A stretch of DNA of 41,488 bases, from NCBI GenBank assembly GCA_027083355.1, contig JALWOY010000197.1:1-41488 (forward strand), read 5' to 3'. The stretch's first letter is position 1. Each line of letters begins with the position of its first letter. Origin of the DNA: Phycisphaerales bacterium (GTDB lineage: Bacteria; Planctomycetota; Phycisphaerae; Phycisphaerales; UBA1924). Below, in pieces: positions 1-9,915 of the stretch. Under the pieces are notes generated by a model, which was given only the letters and a program-made list of their open reading frames with translations, was not told where the DNA came from and made no database searches. The translations under genes were made by a program, and so were the position numbers.

Positions 1-2444
1 CGGTCGAACACCCCCCACCGGAACTGGGTGACGCACAGGGGCAATCGCTTCCCGACGAAAACGAGCCGACAGGCGAGGGCACCGCGGCTTCTGCCGCGTC
101 GCTCGATCGGATCTTTTCAACCGACGGCGTGTTCTTTATCTCCGCGGGCGACCGCGTCGCTGTCCAGCGCGGCGACGACGCCAACGCCGTCACACTCACC
201 GGCGGCGTCGTGCTGCAGTACGAGGGTGTCGACCGCGTGATGGAGATGACCGCCCGCCGGGCCGTGATCTTCCTCGACCCCGGCCCGCTGTCCGAATCCA
301 TCGGGCGTTTCGATGTCGCCGAGGTCCGGGGGATCTATCTCGAAGGGGGTGTGCGCGTCTCGGACGGTGAATACACCCTCCGCAGCCCGCGGGTGTACTA
401 CGACGTGCGCGCCGATCGGGCGATCCTGCTCGACGCGGTCTTCCGCGCCTACGACGCCCGGCACAGGATGCCGCTCTACATGCGTGCCAAGGTCATCCGC
501 CAGGAGGCCGCCGACCGGTTCTCGTCCGAGAAGGCCGTCTACGCCAACTCCGCATTCGCCACGCCCCACCTGTCCATCGGCACGTCGAAGATGACCATCA
601 CCGAGCGCACAAACCCCGACGGCGAAACATCGCGCATCGTCGACGCCCGCGGCATCACGCTCCGCGGCGGACGCGTCCCGTTCTTCTGGTGGCCCTGGCT
701 CAAGGGCGACCCCGAGCGGTTCCCCCTCCGCTCCGTCGGCCTGACCGACACGAACCGCACCGGCACCGTCTTCAGAACCTCGTGGGACCCGTTCACCCTG
801 CTCGGCATCAAACGACCCGACGGCCTCGGCGCGGATGTCGACCTCGACTATTACGCCGACCGCGGCATCGGACTCGGCACCCGGCTCGACTGGAACACCC
901 CCACCATGACCGGGGGCCTGTTCGCCTACATGCTCCCCGAAGACACCGGCACCGACGTCCTCCGCAACGGCGTCAAGGTCGCCCGCGACGGCGAGTTCCG
1001 CGGCATCGCCGCCTTCAAACACCGCTGGAACTTCCGCCCCGACTGGACCCTCTGGCTCAACGGGTTCACCGCCTCGGACGAATCGGTCATGCCCGCCCTG
1101 TTCCGCCGGATGGGCGAAAACAGCGAGGAATTCACCAACCGCGCGTACTTCCGCCGACTCAAGGGCAACTCATTCCTGACCCTCGAAGCCAAGGCCGCCG
1201 CCACCGATTTCGTCCCCAACGACAACATCGCCCAAGCCCCCGGCTACATGGTGGACAAACTCCCCGAAATCAGTGTCGGCCGGATCGGCGACGACCTGCT
1301 CGACCGATGGGCCCCCGGTTGGCTCACGCACACGTGGAACGCCACCCTCAGCCGGGTCCGCTTCCGACTGCCCGAGATCACCCCCCGCGACCTCGGTCTG
1401 AACCGTTCGAGCCGATCGCAGCGCGGGTTCGGGCTCGAGCCCGACGTCACGATCGGCGACGGGTTCCGGGCCGCGGGTCTGGATGAATCCTTCGTCACCC
1501 GGCTCGACACCCGGCAGGAGTTGTCCACCACGTTCGACGTGGGCCCGGTGCACGTCAACCCGTTCATCGTCGGGCGGGCCACCGCGTACGACTCGCGCTT
1601 CGAGAACTTCAGCCCCGACGAGAGCGACCGGTTGCGCCTGTGGGGGTCGGCCGGGGTGAACCTCACGACCTCGATCTACCGCGTCGACGATTCGGTGTCT
1701 TCGCGCATGTTCGACCTGAACCGGATGCGGCACATCATCGAGCCGGGCGTGACCATCTGGCACGCCGGCAGCACGATCGACGAGGCCAACCTGCCCGTGT
1801 TCGACGACGATGTCGAATCACTCGCCCAGGGCACGGGCATCCGCGCGGGGATCAACCAGACGTGGCAGACCAAACGCGGGGCCCCGGGCCGGTGGCGCAC
1901 GGTCGACGTGTTCACGCTCGACGCCGAGTATGTCTGGTTCTCGGATGACGCCAACCGCAGCACACCGATCGGCCGGTTCTTCTCGAGCCGACCCGAGCTG
2001 AGCGCCCCGGACGAGTTCGTCCGCGTCGCCGGCACGTGGCAGGTCACGGAGGTGCTGGGCCTCGCCGGCGAGACGATCTGGGACGCGGACACCCAGCGCG
2101 AGGACCGCAACTCGCTGGGCATGATCCTCCGCCACAGCGAGGACCTCTCCACCCGTTTCGAGCTGCGCCGCCTCGACGCACAGGACGACACTTTCGGCAG
2201 CGGCTCGCTCCGAGGCAGCTTCGGCGACAAATACCTTTATTCCGTCGTCGGCACCTACAACTTCCGTGTCGACGATTTCCAGTCCTTCACGTTCTCCCTC
2301 CTGCGACGCTTCCCCAACGGCCTGCTCGGTGGACGCGTCACCTACAACAACATCTCCGGCGAAACCACCCTCGGCATCTACATCCGGCCCAACGGCCTGC
2401 CCGAGGCGAGCCTCAGCGGCGGCGGCAGCGGTTCACGGTTCTGA
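1..2444 (+). CDS. lptD: LPS-assembly protein LptD (OstA family), 5' truncated by window edge
   Basis: The frame is open from base 3 to the TGA at 2442-2444 with no upstream stop, so the true start lies left of the window; the GTG at 129 is internal. About 813 residues are visible. The N-terminal third is an OstA-like beta-jellyroll region (TLTGGVVLQY, DVRADRAILL), followed by the family hallmark VPFFWWPWLKGD and then a long beta-barrel rich in alternating aromatic and polar residues, ending GSGSRF. LptD sits in the outer membrane and, with the lipoprotein LptE, inserts lipopolysaccharide into the outer leaflet. Its presence implies a true outer membrane, in line with the porin at 36.1 kb. It converges on mqnE, and its last 22 bases are duplicated at 2660-2681. 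Confidence 0.88.
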   Translation, partial: VEHPPPELGDAQGQSLPDENEPTGEGTAASAASLDRIFSTDGVFFISAGDRVAVQRGDDANAVTLTGGVVLQYEGVDRVMEMTARRAVIFLDPGPLSESIGRFDVAEVRGIYLEGGVRVSDGEYTLRSPRVYYDVRADRAILLDAVFRAYDARHRMPLYMRAKVIRQEAADRFSSEKAVYANSAFATPHLSIGTSKMTITERTNPDGETSRIVDARGITLRGGRVPFFWWPWLKGDPERFPLRSVGLTDTNRTGTVFRTSWDPFTLLGIKRPDGLGADVDLDYYADRGIGLGTRLDWNTPTMTGGLFAYMLPEDTGTDVLRNGVKVARDGEFRGIAAFKHRWNFRPDWTLWLNGFTASDESVMPALFRRMGENSEEFTNRAYFRRLKGNSFLTLEAKAAATDFVPNDNIAQAPGYMVDKLPEISVGRIGDDLLDRWAPGWLTHTWNATLSRVRFRLPEITPRDLGLNRSSRSQRGFGLEPDVTIGDGFRAAGLDESFVTRLDTRQELSTTFDVGPVHVNPFIVGRATAYDSRFENFSPDESDRLRLWGSAGVNLTTSIYRVDDSVSSRMFDLNRMRHIIEPGVTIWHAGSTIDEANLPVFDDDVESLAQGTGIRAGINQTWQTKRGAPGRWRTVDVFTLDAEYVWFSDDANRSTPIGRFFSSRPELSAPDEFVRVAGTWQVTEVLGLAGETIWDADTQREDRNSLGMILRHSEDLSTRFELRRLDAQDDTFGSGSLRGSFGDKYLYSVVGTYNFRVDDFQSFTFSLLRRFPNGLLGGRVTYNNISGETTLGIYIRPNGLPEASLSGGGSGSRF

Positions 2445-2681
2445 ATCAGAGCATCTTGTATGTGCCGGACGCCGACGCTGAGCCCGCGAAGCGTCGGATC
2501 GCGCCGGGGCGGTGCCTTTGCAAACCGCCCGGACCTCGGCCCCGCGCTCACGCTTGGGGCTCATTTCTTCACCCGGATCGACAGGTGCCGCGGGAACGCG
2601 CACGATATCCCGACGCATTCAGCCGACCGGCACCGGCAACGGGCCGCCCGCAGCAGACCGGCAGCGGCTCACGGTTCTGAA
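2424..2681. repeat. 22-bp direct repeat flanking a 214-bp intergenic insert
   Basis: Bases 2424-2445 and 2660-2681 are identical at 21 of 22 positions (core TCACGGTTCTGAA). The first copy carries the lptD stop codon; the second carries the mqnE stop codon on the other strand. The DNA between them (2446-2659) has no gene but includes the hairpin at 2468-2501. The layout looks like an insertion with target duplication, inferred from the repeats alone. Confidence 0.7.
2468..2501. repeat. Interspersed palindromic repeat, copy A
   Basis: A perfect 8-bp stem (CCGACGCT at 2472-2479, AGCGTCGG at 2490-2497) encloses a 10-nt loop. The 34-bp unit matches 14181-14214 at 30 of 34 positions. Both copies are intergenic, downstream of plus-strand genes. 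No run of T follows on either strand, so it is not a typical terminator. Confidence 0.6.
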
Positions 2682-4036
2682 CGCACCCGCCAGCGGTTCC
2701 CGTCGCGTTCCACACGCCGATACAGCGTGTCGCGCTCGACGGGTTCATAGCCCGCCTCGCGGATCGCCCGACGCAGCACCGGGACGGTGACCTCCTGGTG
2801 GGTGTCGCTCCCGCCGACCTTGGTGATGTCGTACCAGACCACGGTGCCGTCGATGTCGTCGGCGCCGGCGTCGAGCATGATCTGGGCCATCGGCAGCGTC
2901 TGCATGATCCAGAACGCCTTGACGTGCGGGAAGTTGTCCAGCATCAGCCGGGCGATGGCGATCGTGCGCATATTTTCCAGCCCCGAAGGCCCCGGCAAGT
3001 GCTCCAGCTCGGACCCGTCCGGGATGAACGGCAGCGGGGTGATGGTCTGGAAATAGCCGGAATGAGTTGAGGACGTCGACGCGTCGGATTGCTTCGGGGG
3101 CTCCGGAATCCGGCCGTTCGTCCTCGGGCTCACCGTCGGCGTCTGCGGTGTTCCCGGTCGCGTCAGCGTGATGACAGGGGCGTCGATCCCGGCGATCGCC
3201 GTGATCCCTTCCGTTTCTTCCCCCGCCTCTTGCCCCGCATAGCCCAACCTCGCCAGGGCCTGGTCCTGTGCCCTTCTGAGGATCTCCATATGCACGAGCC
3301 GTTCGCGGCGGTTGTCGACATGCCCATAGAGAATAGTCGAGTTGGTGTTCAGCCCCAGTTCGTGCGCAACCATGTGGACATCGAGCCACTCGTCGGAGCG
3401 AATCTTGCCCTTGTGCGTCTCGTCGTGCACGCGGTCGTCGAAGACCTCCGCCCCGCCGCCGGGCAGCGAACCGAGGCCCGCTTCCTTCAGCTCGGTCAGG
3501 ATGAGCCGGATGCTCTCGCGGCGGTTGTCTCGCTTGTACTTCTTCGCGATCTTGGCGAGGTGCACGATCTCGACAGCGGTGAACGCCTTGACGTGCAGAT
3601 CGGTGCCGTGCTCGGCGGCAACGCGCTTGATGGTGCGGATGAGGTCGGTGTAATAGTCGAACGGGAGGTATGGCTGGAGCCCGCCGACGACGTGGATCTC
3701 GGTGGCGCCGGATTCGCAGGCCTTTCGGGCCTCGTCGGCGATCGAATCCATGTCGTGGGTGTAGGCCCCGTCGTCGCCCTTCTTGCGGTAGAACTCGCAG
3801 AACTTGCACGACAGGGCGCAGATGTTCGAGTAGTTGAGGTGCCGGTTGATGTTGTAGTACGCGACGCCGGGGTGGAGGCGGTTGCGGACGATTCCGGCCA
3901 GCTCGAAGACCCCCCAGAGATCGGGCGTCTCGTAGAGCAGCATGCCGTCGTCGATGGAGAGCCGCTCGCCGGCGAGGACTTTCTCGCGGATGGCGTCGAG
4001 GCGGGCGTCGGCACGGGGAGGGGCGCAAGTGGGCAT
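2669..4036 (-). CDS. mqnE: Aminofutalosine synthase MqnE (radical SAM, menaquinone futalosine pathway)
   Basis: 455 aa from the ATG at 4036; the frame extends upstream to a GTG at 4159, but homology to the family begins just after the ATG. The radical SAM cluster is CALSCKFC (C73, C77, C80). The C-terminal region (VGGSDTHQEVTVPVLRRAIR, VERDTLYRRV) is characteristic of MqnE rather than MqnC. MqnE joins SAM-derived adenosyl to 3-[(1-carboxyvinyl)oxy]benzoate to give aminofutalosine, an early cytoplasmic step of menaquinone synthesis. A Pro/Thr/Ser-rich stretch at about residues 260-326 interrupts the barrel where relatives run directly from the HM(E)xLR helix into GxFQTxxPL. No other mqn gene is in the window. 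The stop codon lies inside the second copy of the 22-bp direct repeat. Confidence 0.88.
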   Translation of the reverse strand: MPTCAPPRADARLDAIREKVLAGERLSIDDGMLLYETPDLWGVFELAGIVRNRLHPGVAYYNINRHLNYSNICALSCKFCEFYRKKGDDGAYTHDMDSIADEARKACESGATEIHVVGGLQPYLPFDYYTDLIRTIKRVAAEHGTDLHVKAFTAVEIVHLAKIAKKYKRDNRRESIRLILTELKEAGLGSLPGGGAEVFDDRVHDETHKGKIRSDEWLDVHMVAHELGLNTNSTILYGHVDNRRERLVHMEILRRAQDQALARLGYAGQEAGEETEGITAIAGIDAPVITLTRPGTPQTPTVSPRTNGRIPEPPKQSDASTSSTHSGYFQTITPLPFIPDGSELEHLPGPSGLENMRTIAIARLMLDNFPHVKAFWIMQTLPMAQIMLDAGADDIDGTVVWYDITKVGGSDTHQEVTVPVLRRAIREAGYEPVERDTLYRRVERDGNRWRVRSEP

Positions 4037-4219
4037 GGGGGAGTGTATCGGTGCAGCACGGGCACGGGGGGCCGAAGCCCGGTCGGTCAGACACCCCGGC
4101 CGCCCCGCTTCTATCCCGGAATTCTCCCCCTGAAGAGGCCCGAGCGGAAGCGAGGTCACCCGGCGAAACGGCCCCCTGGGTTGTTTCTGCTTCCCTCTCG
4201 CCCCTCTTGCAGCAAGTCA

Positions 4220-4244
4220 AGACAGGCGGGATGCCGGTCCCACC
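4220..4244. repeat. Degenerate GACAGGCGGGA palindromic repeat
   Basis: The sequence starts AGACAGGCGGGATGCCGG and ends TCCCACC. It aligns with the three clustered copies at 34615-34715, with one palindrome arm decayed. It lies upstream of mqnE and dnaK, about 100 bp before the dnaK promoter. Confidence 0.55.
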
Positions 4245-4294
4245 CATTCCGGGCTCGACGTGCACGAGGGCCCAGACTGCCAAGTTGACAGCCC

Positions 4295-4341
4295 GGGATT
4301 GATCCCACGCCCGTTATCCCCGGAGAACCGGCCTTCCGGTT
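4295..4341. promoter_or_regulatory. Inverted repeats upstream of the dnaK promoter
   Basis: Two perfect inverted repeats are seen: GGGAT-TG-ATCCC at 4295-4306, and AACCGG-CCTT-CCGGTT at 4326-4341, which abuts the -24 box. They could bind a sigma-54 activator or another regulator; no known operator is recognised. The rest of the 378-bp gap between mqnE and dnaK (4037-4414) holds only the palindromic repeat at 4220. No CIRCE element is present. Confidence 0.35.
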
Positions 4342-4358
4342 TTGGCACGCGCGTTGCA
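4342..4358 (+). promoter_or_regulatory. Sigma-54 (RpoN) -24/-12 promoter of dnaK
   Basis: The sequence TTGGCACG-CGCG-TTGCA matches the sigma-54 consensus YTGGCACG-N4-TTGCW at every defined position, with the exact 4-bp gap. Transcription would begin near 4369, giving a leader of about 46 nt before the ATG at 4415. It is on the correct strand in the gap just before dnaK. Confidence 0.75.
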
Positions 4359-4414
4359 ACGACTTTCCCGCGTCGATCGCCCACAGGCGGTCGCCACAGA
4401 AAGGAAACCCAATC

Positions 4415-6331
<1,917 letters not shown>

Positions 6332-6355
6332 TCGGCTCAGCGATACGCGATACCG

Positions 6356-6380
6356 AGCGGCCCCGGACGGGGCCGCTTTT
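6356..6380 (+). terminator. Rho-independent terminator of dnaK
   Basis: GCGGCCCC-GGAC-GGGGCCGC forms a perfect 8-bp GC stem, extended by an A-T pair, followed by TTTT. It lies 25 bp after the dnaK stop codon. Confidence 0.88.
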
Positions 6381-6461
6381 CTGTGCGCCCACGAAAAAGG
6401 CCCGCGGTGAACGGGCCATTGATGCGTATCGGTTTGTTCTGTCGCGCGTCCGCGGACCGGA

Positions 6462-7160
6462 TCAGCGGCGGCGACGCGTGGCGAGCAGCCCGCCCAGGGC
6501 GAGCACCGAGGCGGCCCCCGGCGCGGGAACAAGGGTGAACGCCAGGTTGCTGTTGAAACGGAAGTTCAGGATGCCGTCGCCGTTGCCGAGCATGTCGGCG
6601 GCGGTCAACAGAGTCTTGACCTCGTCGAGCCCGGTGGCGGCGTCGATGCTGAGGTCGGCGTAGGCGTTGGCACCCAACGCGCCGGCCGCGGCGGTGTTGT
6701 CAAGGTCAACCCCGGTGACGGTGGCGCTGACGCCGGTGAACAGGATGCTCCCGCTGCCGCCGTAGGGCGTGGTGTCGAAAGAGAAGTCGGCGATCGGCAG
6801 GACGTACATCCCGGTCCACGAAGTGAAGAAGCCGGGAGAGGTCCAGCTGCTGTCGACGAGCACATTGTCGACCGAGAGGCTGGTCTCGAAAACATCATCA
6901 CCATCGAAATCGACGTCGATCGAGCCGTTCGCGAAGACTTGCCAGACCGTCCCGGCCGCAGGGATATCGAGGCTGTACGTGCCCGAGGCGGGGGTCAGCG
7001 TGTCGGTGGCCATGTTCAGGTTCACCGAGAGCGGGCCAGGGCCCGTGAAATTGCTCACCGTGGCCCGGCCGTGGTCGATCTGGATGGTCGAGGTATGCGT
7101 CGCGGCGGCGGCGAACCCCGCGGTCAAAGCGATAGCAGCGGCACTGATCACACTCTTCAT
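6462..7160 (-). CDS. Secreted protein with PEP-CTERM-like C-terminal anchor
   Basis: 232 aa. The ATG at 7160 has GGGAG about 9 bp upstream. The N-terminus is a Sec signal peptide (MKSVISAAAIALTAGFAAA, cleaved near residue 20). The body is acidic, beta-rich and of unknown function. The C-terminus reads VPAPGAASVLALGGLLATRRRR: a Pro-containing motif, one hydrophobic helix and a terminal Arg cluster. This is the layout of PEP-CTERM sorting signals, and the PAPGAA variant is common in Phycisphaerae. Such proteins are thought to be processed by an exosortase and placed at the cell surface or in the matrix. The 481-bp gap upstream contains an AT-rich box (TATACAAT on the minus strand, 7348-7355) that may be part of its promoter. 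Confidence 0.8.
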   Translation of the reverse strand: MKSVISAAAIALTAGFAAAATHTSTIQIDHGRATVSNFTGPGPLSVNLNMATDTLTPASGTYSLDIPAAGTVWQVFANGSIDVDFDGDDVFETSLSVDNVLVDSSWTSPGFFTSWTGMYVLPIADFSFDTTPYGGSGSILFTGVSATVTGVDLDNTAAAGALGANAYADLSIDAATGLDEVKTLLTAADMLGNGDGILNFRFNSNLAFTLVPAPGAASVLALGGLLATRRRR

Positions 7161-7423
7161 GATTCTTCTCCCTTGATCTCTCAGGGGACGGGGCAACTCG
7201 CGCGGCATCCGTCCCGTCTTGTCTCGATCCAGTCCACAAACAGACTGGCATCCATCCTCTATGAACGCTCGCCCCGGACCGGTACTCTTTCCCATGAAAA
7301 CCCGGCCATCGATGGCGATCTGGTGCATTCTACATCGACCGATCCAGATTGTATAGGGCGATCTGAAAAGTTCCGCGGCAAACTGACAACGCACCGACAC
7401 CCGACACACGCCGGAAGAGAAAA

Positions 7424-7450
7424 AGAATCGTTCAAAAAAATGACGATTCT
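7424..7450 (-). terminator. Possible terminator downstream of rdgB
   Basis: On the minus strand AGAATCGT pairs with ACGATTCT across an 11-nt T-rich loop and is followed by TTTTTCTCTT. The stem is perfect but AT-rich. It lies about 190 bp past the rdgB stop codon and could equally be an operator for the next minus-strand gene. Confidence 0.4.
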
Positions 7451-7562
7451 GTCACCGGATTACGAACGCAGGCCGGGCCGGCGTCGTATGGAGTGATGAA
7501 GGCGACTCGATGGCGACGACGAGCCTTCAGCAGTCTCTCTGATGACATGTTCTCTCTCCTCC

Positions 7563-7601
7563 ACGAAACCTCGGGCACTCCGGTGCCCGTGGTTTCGTTT
7601 T
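7563..7601 (+). terminator. Strong plus-strand hairpin terminator with no assigned gene
   Basis: The arms ACGAAACC-T-CGGGCAC and GTGCCCG-T-GGTTTCGT close on the loop TCCG, giving 15 pairs and one T-T mismatch, followed by TTT. T follows only on the plus strand, yet no recognised plus-strand gene ends here. The short frame from ATG 7496 (starting MKATRWRRRAF) reads through the hairpin and is unconvincing, so a small untranslated RNA starting in 7450-7500 is the other option. Confidence 0.55.
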
Positions 7602-7641
7602 GGGGATTCCGCGCCGGGCGGAGAACCCGTCCATTTTGCAA

Positions 7642-8274
7642 TCAAACAGGGTGTCGTCGAAGCCGATCCACAAGCCGACGGAGGGCTTCGCCTCGATGGC
7701 TCATCGCGTTTTTCTCGGACGGGGCCAGTTCCGCGCTCGTCCGCTCGAAATGGGGCGCGACGAGGAACAAGGGGTCGTAGCCGAACCCGTTGCTCCCCGC
7801 GGGCACCCGCGGGGGCTCACCGATGCGGCCCTCGAACGCGCCGCGGACCTGCTCGACAATCTGCCCATTGGGCCGGGCTAGACACAGCGAGCACACGAAC
7901 CGGGCCGACCGGTTCTCGGACGGCACACCGTCCAGTTCACCGAGCAGACGTTCGTTGTTGAGGCGGTCTCGCTCGAACCGGGGGAGATCGTCGTGTGTGC
8001 CGGCGTATCGGGCGCTGCGGACGCCGGGCCGACCGTCGAGCGCGTCGACCTCCAGCCCCGAATCATCCGCGAGACAGAGCCGGCCGGTCATCCGGGCATA
8101 GGCCACGGCTTTGATCGCCGCGTTTTCCTCGAATGTCGCGCCGTCCTCCTCCGGCTCATCGAAACCCGAGTCGAGTTGGTCCAGCCCGAAGCAATCCAGC
8201 CCCAACTCGCCGAGCACGGTTGCGATTTCTTCGACCTTGTGCGGGTTGCCGCTGGCGATCAGGAGTGCGGTCAT
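7642..8274 (-). CDS. rdgB: dITP/XTP pyrophosphatase (RdgB/HAM1 family)
   Basis: 210 aa, normal for the family. It begins LLIASGNPHKVEEI, the SGNxxK nucleotide-binding start. It also has LADDSGLEVDALDGRPGV around residue 70 and the C-terminal signatures GFGYDPLF and SHRGEALRRL. The enzyme hydrolyses non-canonical purine triphosphates (ITP, dITP, XTP) to monophosphates and pyrophosphate, keeping them out of DNA and RNA. The ATG is at 8274. The gene diverges from the TPR-sulfotransferase gene with a 77-bp gap that must hold both promoters. Some genomes pair rdgB with rph; no such neighbour is here. Confidence 0.95.
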   Translation of the reverse strand: MTALLIASGNPHKVEEIATVLGELGLDCFGLDQLDSGFDEPEEDGATFEENAAIKAVAYARMTGRLCLADDSGLEVDALDGRPGVRSARYAGTHDDLPRFERDRLNNERLLGELDGVPSENRSARFVCSLCLARPNGQIVEQVRGAFEGRIGEPPRVPAGSNGFGYDPLFLVAPHFERTSAELAPSEKNAMSHRGEALRRLVDRLRRHPV

Positions 8275-8351
8275 GGGTCGGTTCCGTGGGAATCGGGGGG
8301 ATCAGACGGGATGCGGGGGGACTCGGGCCGGTTGCGTGCGGACAATAGCCC

Positions 8352-9836
8352 ATGGCCAAGAAGACCGCCAAGGAACTGCTCGACGAGGCCGAGGCTCTGC
8401 TGCGGAAAGGCCGGCCCGACCTCGCGGCGCCGAAGTATCGCGAGACCATCGCCGCCCTCGGCAAACATCCATCGGCGGACAAGGTCCGGGCCCGGCTCGG
8501 GCTGGTGCTGCTCCGGCTCGGACGTTTCGACGAGGCCACGGGCGAACTCGAACGCGTCTGCCGCTCGGACCCGTCCGCGGAGAACCGGTATCGACTGGCC
8601 CAGGCCCACGCCTTCGCGGGCCGGCAGGAAGAAGCCTGCTCGCTGCTGGCCGGGGTGCTCGACGACGACCCCGACCATCAACCCGCGATCGCCCGCACCG
8701 CGGCGCTCTATCAATACATCGGGCGGGGCGACGAGGCGGTGGCGCTCATCAACGACGCGATCAGGCGGGGCCTGACCGGTCGCGAGATCGCACACGCCTT
8801 CGCGTCGTTCGCCATCAAGCACGGCCGGGCGGCCGACGCGATCGACCTGCTCACCCCCCACGCCGAGGATCAGACGCTCGCGCCAGACGTCCGCGGCGAG
8901 ATGCTCTTTTCGCTCGGGCGGCTGCTCGACGCGACGGGCGAGTTCGACCGGGCGTGGTCGGCGTATGAACAGGGCAACGCCCTGACCCGCCGGCCCTTCG
9001 ACGCCGACCGGCACGACGCGGTCATCGACGCCCTCATCGAGCGGTACACGCCCGAGACGCTCCGTGCGTTGGCCGAGGACGGCGAGGAGGGCAAACGCGC
9101 GATCCTCATCGTCGGCATGCCCCGCTCGGGCACCACGCTGGTCGAGCAGATCATCGCGGCCCACCCGGCGGTCGCGTCCGGCGGCGAACTCGCGGCGCTC
9201 AACACGGCCATCTCCGGCATCCCGGGCAGGAAGTCAGGCGAGATCCACCCGCCGCTCAACCGCGTCCGCGGGGCGTCGTTGCGGCGTGCCCGGCGGGCGT
9301 ACCTCGACGCGCTCGACGCCGTCTCGACCACAGCCGACCGTGTGACGGACAAGATGCCCAACAACTTCGTCCACCTCGGGCTGGTGCCCGCGATCCTGCC
9401 CGGGGCGGCCGTGGTGCACTGCCGGCGCGACGTGCGCGACACGGCGTTGTCGTGTTATTTCAGGAATTTCGTCACGGGCAACGCCTTCGCAGGCGATCTC
9501 GTCTCGATTGCCCGGTATATCAAGGCTTACCTGCGGCTGATGCGGCACTGGCGGGCGGTGCTGCCCGAGGCGTGCCCCGGCATGCCGTTCGTCGAGGTCG
9601 ATTACGAGGCGGTCTCCGCCGATCCCGAGCCGAACTCGAAGAAGGTGGTCGAGGGCATGCGTCTTCCCTGGGACCCCGCCTGTCTCGCGTTCGGTCGCGA
9701 CGGGAAGATGGCCCCCACTCTCGAACCCGATCAGGCAGGCCGGGGGGTCTACAACACCTCGATCGCGCGATGGAAACGGTACGAGAAGCAGCTCGCGCCG
9801 TTCGTCGAGGCGATGGGCGATGCGTTGGAGACATAA
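8352..9836 (+). CDS. TPR-repeat sulfotransferase
   Basis: 494 aa. Residues 1-230 are helical TPR-like repeats (for example RLGLVLLRLGRFDEATGELE). The second half is a PAPS-dependent sulfotransferase: the 5'-phosphosulfate loop is IVGMPRSGTTLVEQ (P-loop about 255-262), and the 3'-phosphate site is in CRRDVRDTALSCYFRNF. Such proteins transfer sulfate to a carbohydrate, protein or small-molecule acceptor; the acceptor here is unknown. TPR-sulfotransferase fusions are common in planctomycetes and other marine or sediment bacteria. There is no signal peptide, so it is probably cytoplasmic. The ATG at 8352 has no good ribosome binding site. The ALDH gene starts 79 bp downstream on the same strand, but a shared transcript is uncertain. 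Confidence 0.85.
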   Translation: MAKKTAKELLDEAEALLRKGRPDLAAPKYRETIAALGKHPSADKVRARLGLVLLRLGRFDEATGELERVCRSDPSAENRYRLAQAHAFAGRQEEACSLLAGVLDDDPDHQPAIARTAALYQYIGRGDEAVALINDAIRRGLTGREIAHAFASFAIKHGRAADAIDLLTPHAEDQTLAPDVRGEMLFSLGRLLDATGEFDRAWSAYEQGNALTRRPFDADRHDAVIDALIERYTPETLRALAEDGEEGKRAILIVGMPRSGTTLVEQIIAAHPAVASGGELAALNTAISGIPGRKSGEIHPPLNRVRGASLRRARRAYLDALDAVSTTADRVTDKMPNNFVHLGLVPAILPGAAVVHCRRDVRDTALSCYFRNFVTGNAFAGDLVSIARYIKAYLRLMRHWRAVLPEACPGMPFVEVDYEAVSADPEPNSKKVVEGMRLPWDPACLAFGRDGKMAPTLEPDQAGRGVYNTSIARWKRYEKQLAPFVEAMGDALET

Positions 9837-9915
9837 CAGTGCGCCGGGCACGCTTGTAGGCCTTTCCCGATACCCATCGGACCGAAGCGGCGGAGAGGTC
9901 GGCCTAGAATCGCCC

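Noticed and set aside
129-131. GTG as the start of lptD
   Set aside because: The same frame is open to the left edge with no stop, and the GTG falls inside the OstA-like domain.
4326-4358. CIRCE/HrcA operator before dnaK
   Set aside because: No TTAGCACTC-N9-GAGTGCTAA arms; the palindrome-like TTGGCA...TTGCAA is better explained as the -24/-12 promoter.
7545-7570. CTGATGA...GAAAC resembling a hammerhead ribozyme core
   Set aside because: The bases between the two boxes cannot form stem II, and GAAACC is part of the terminator arm.
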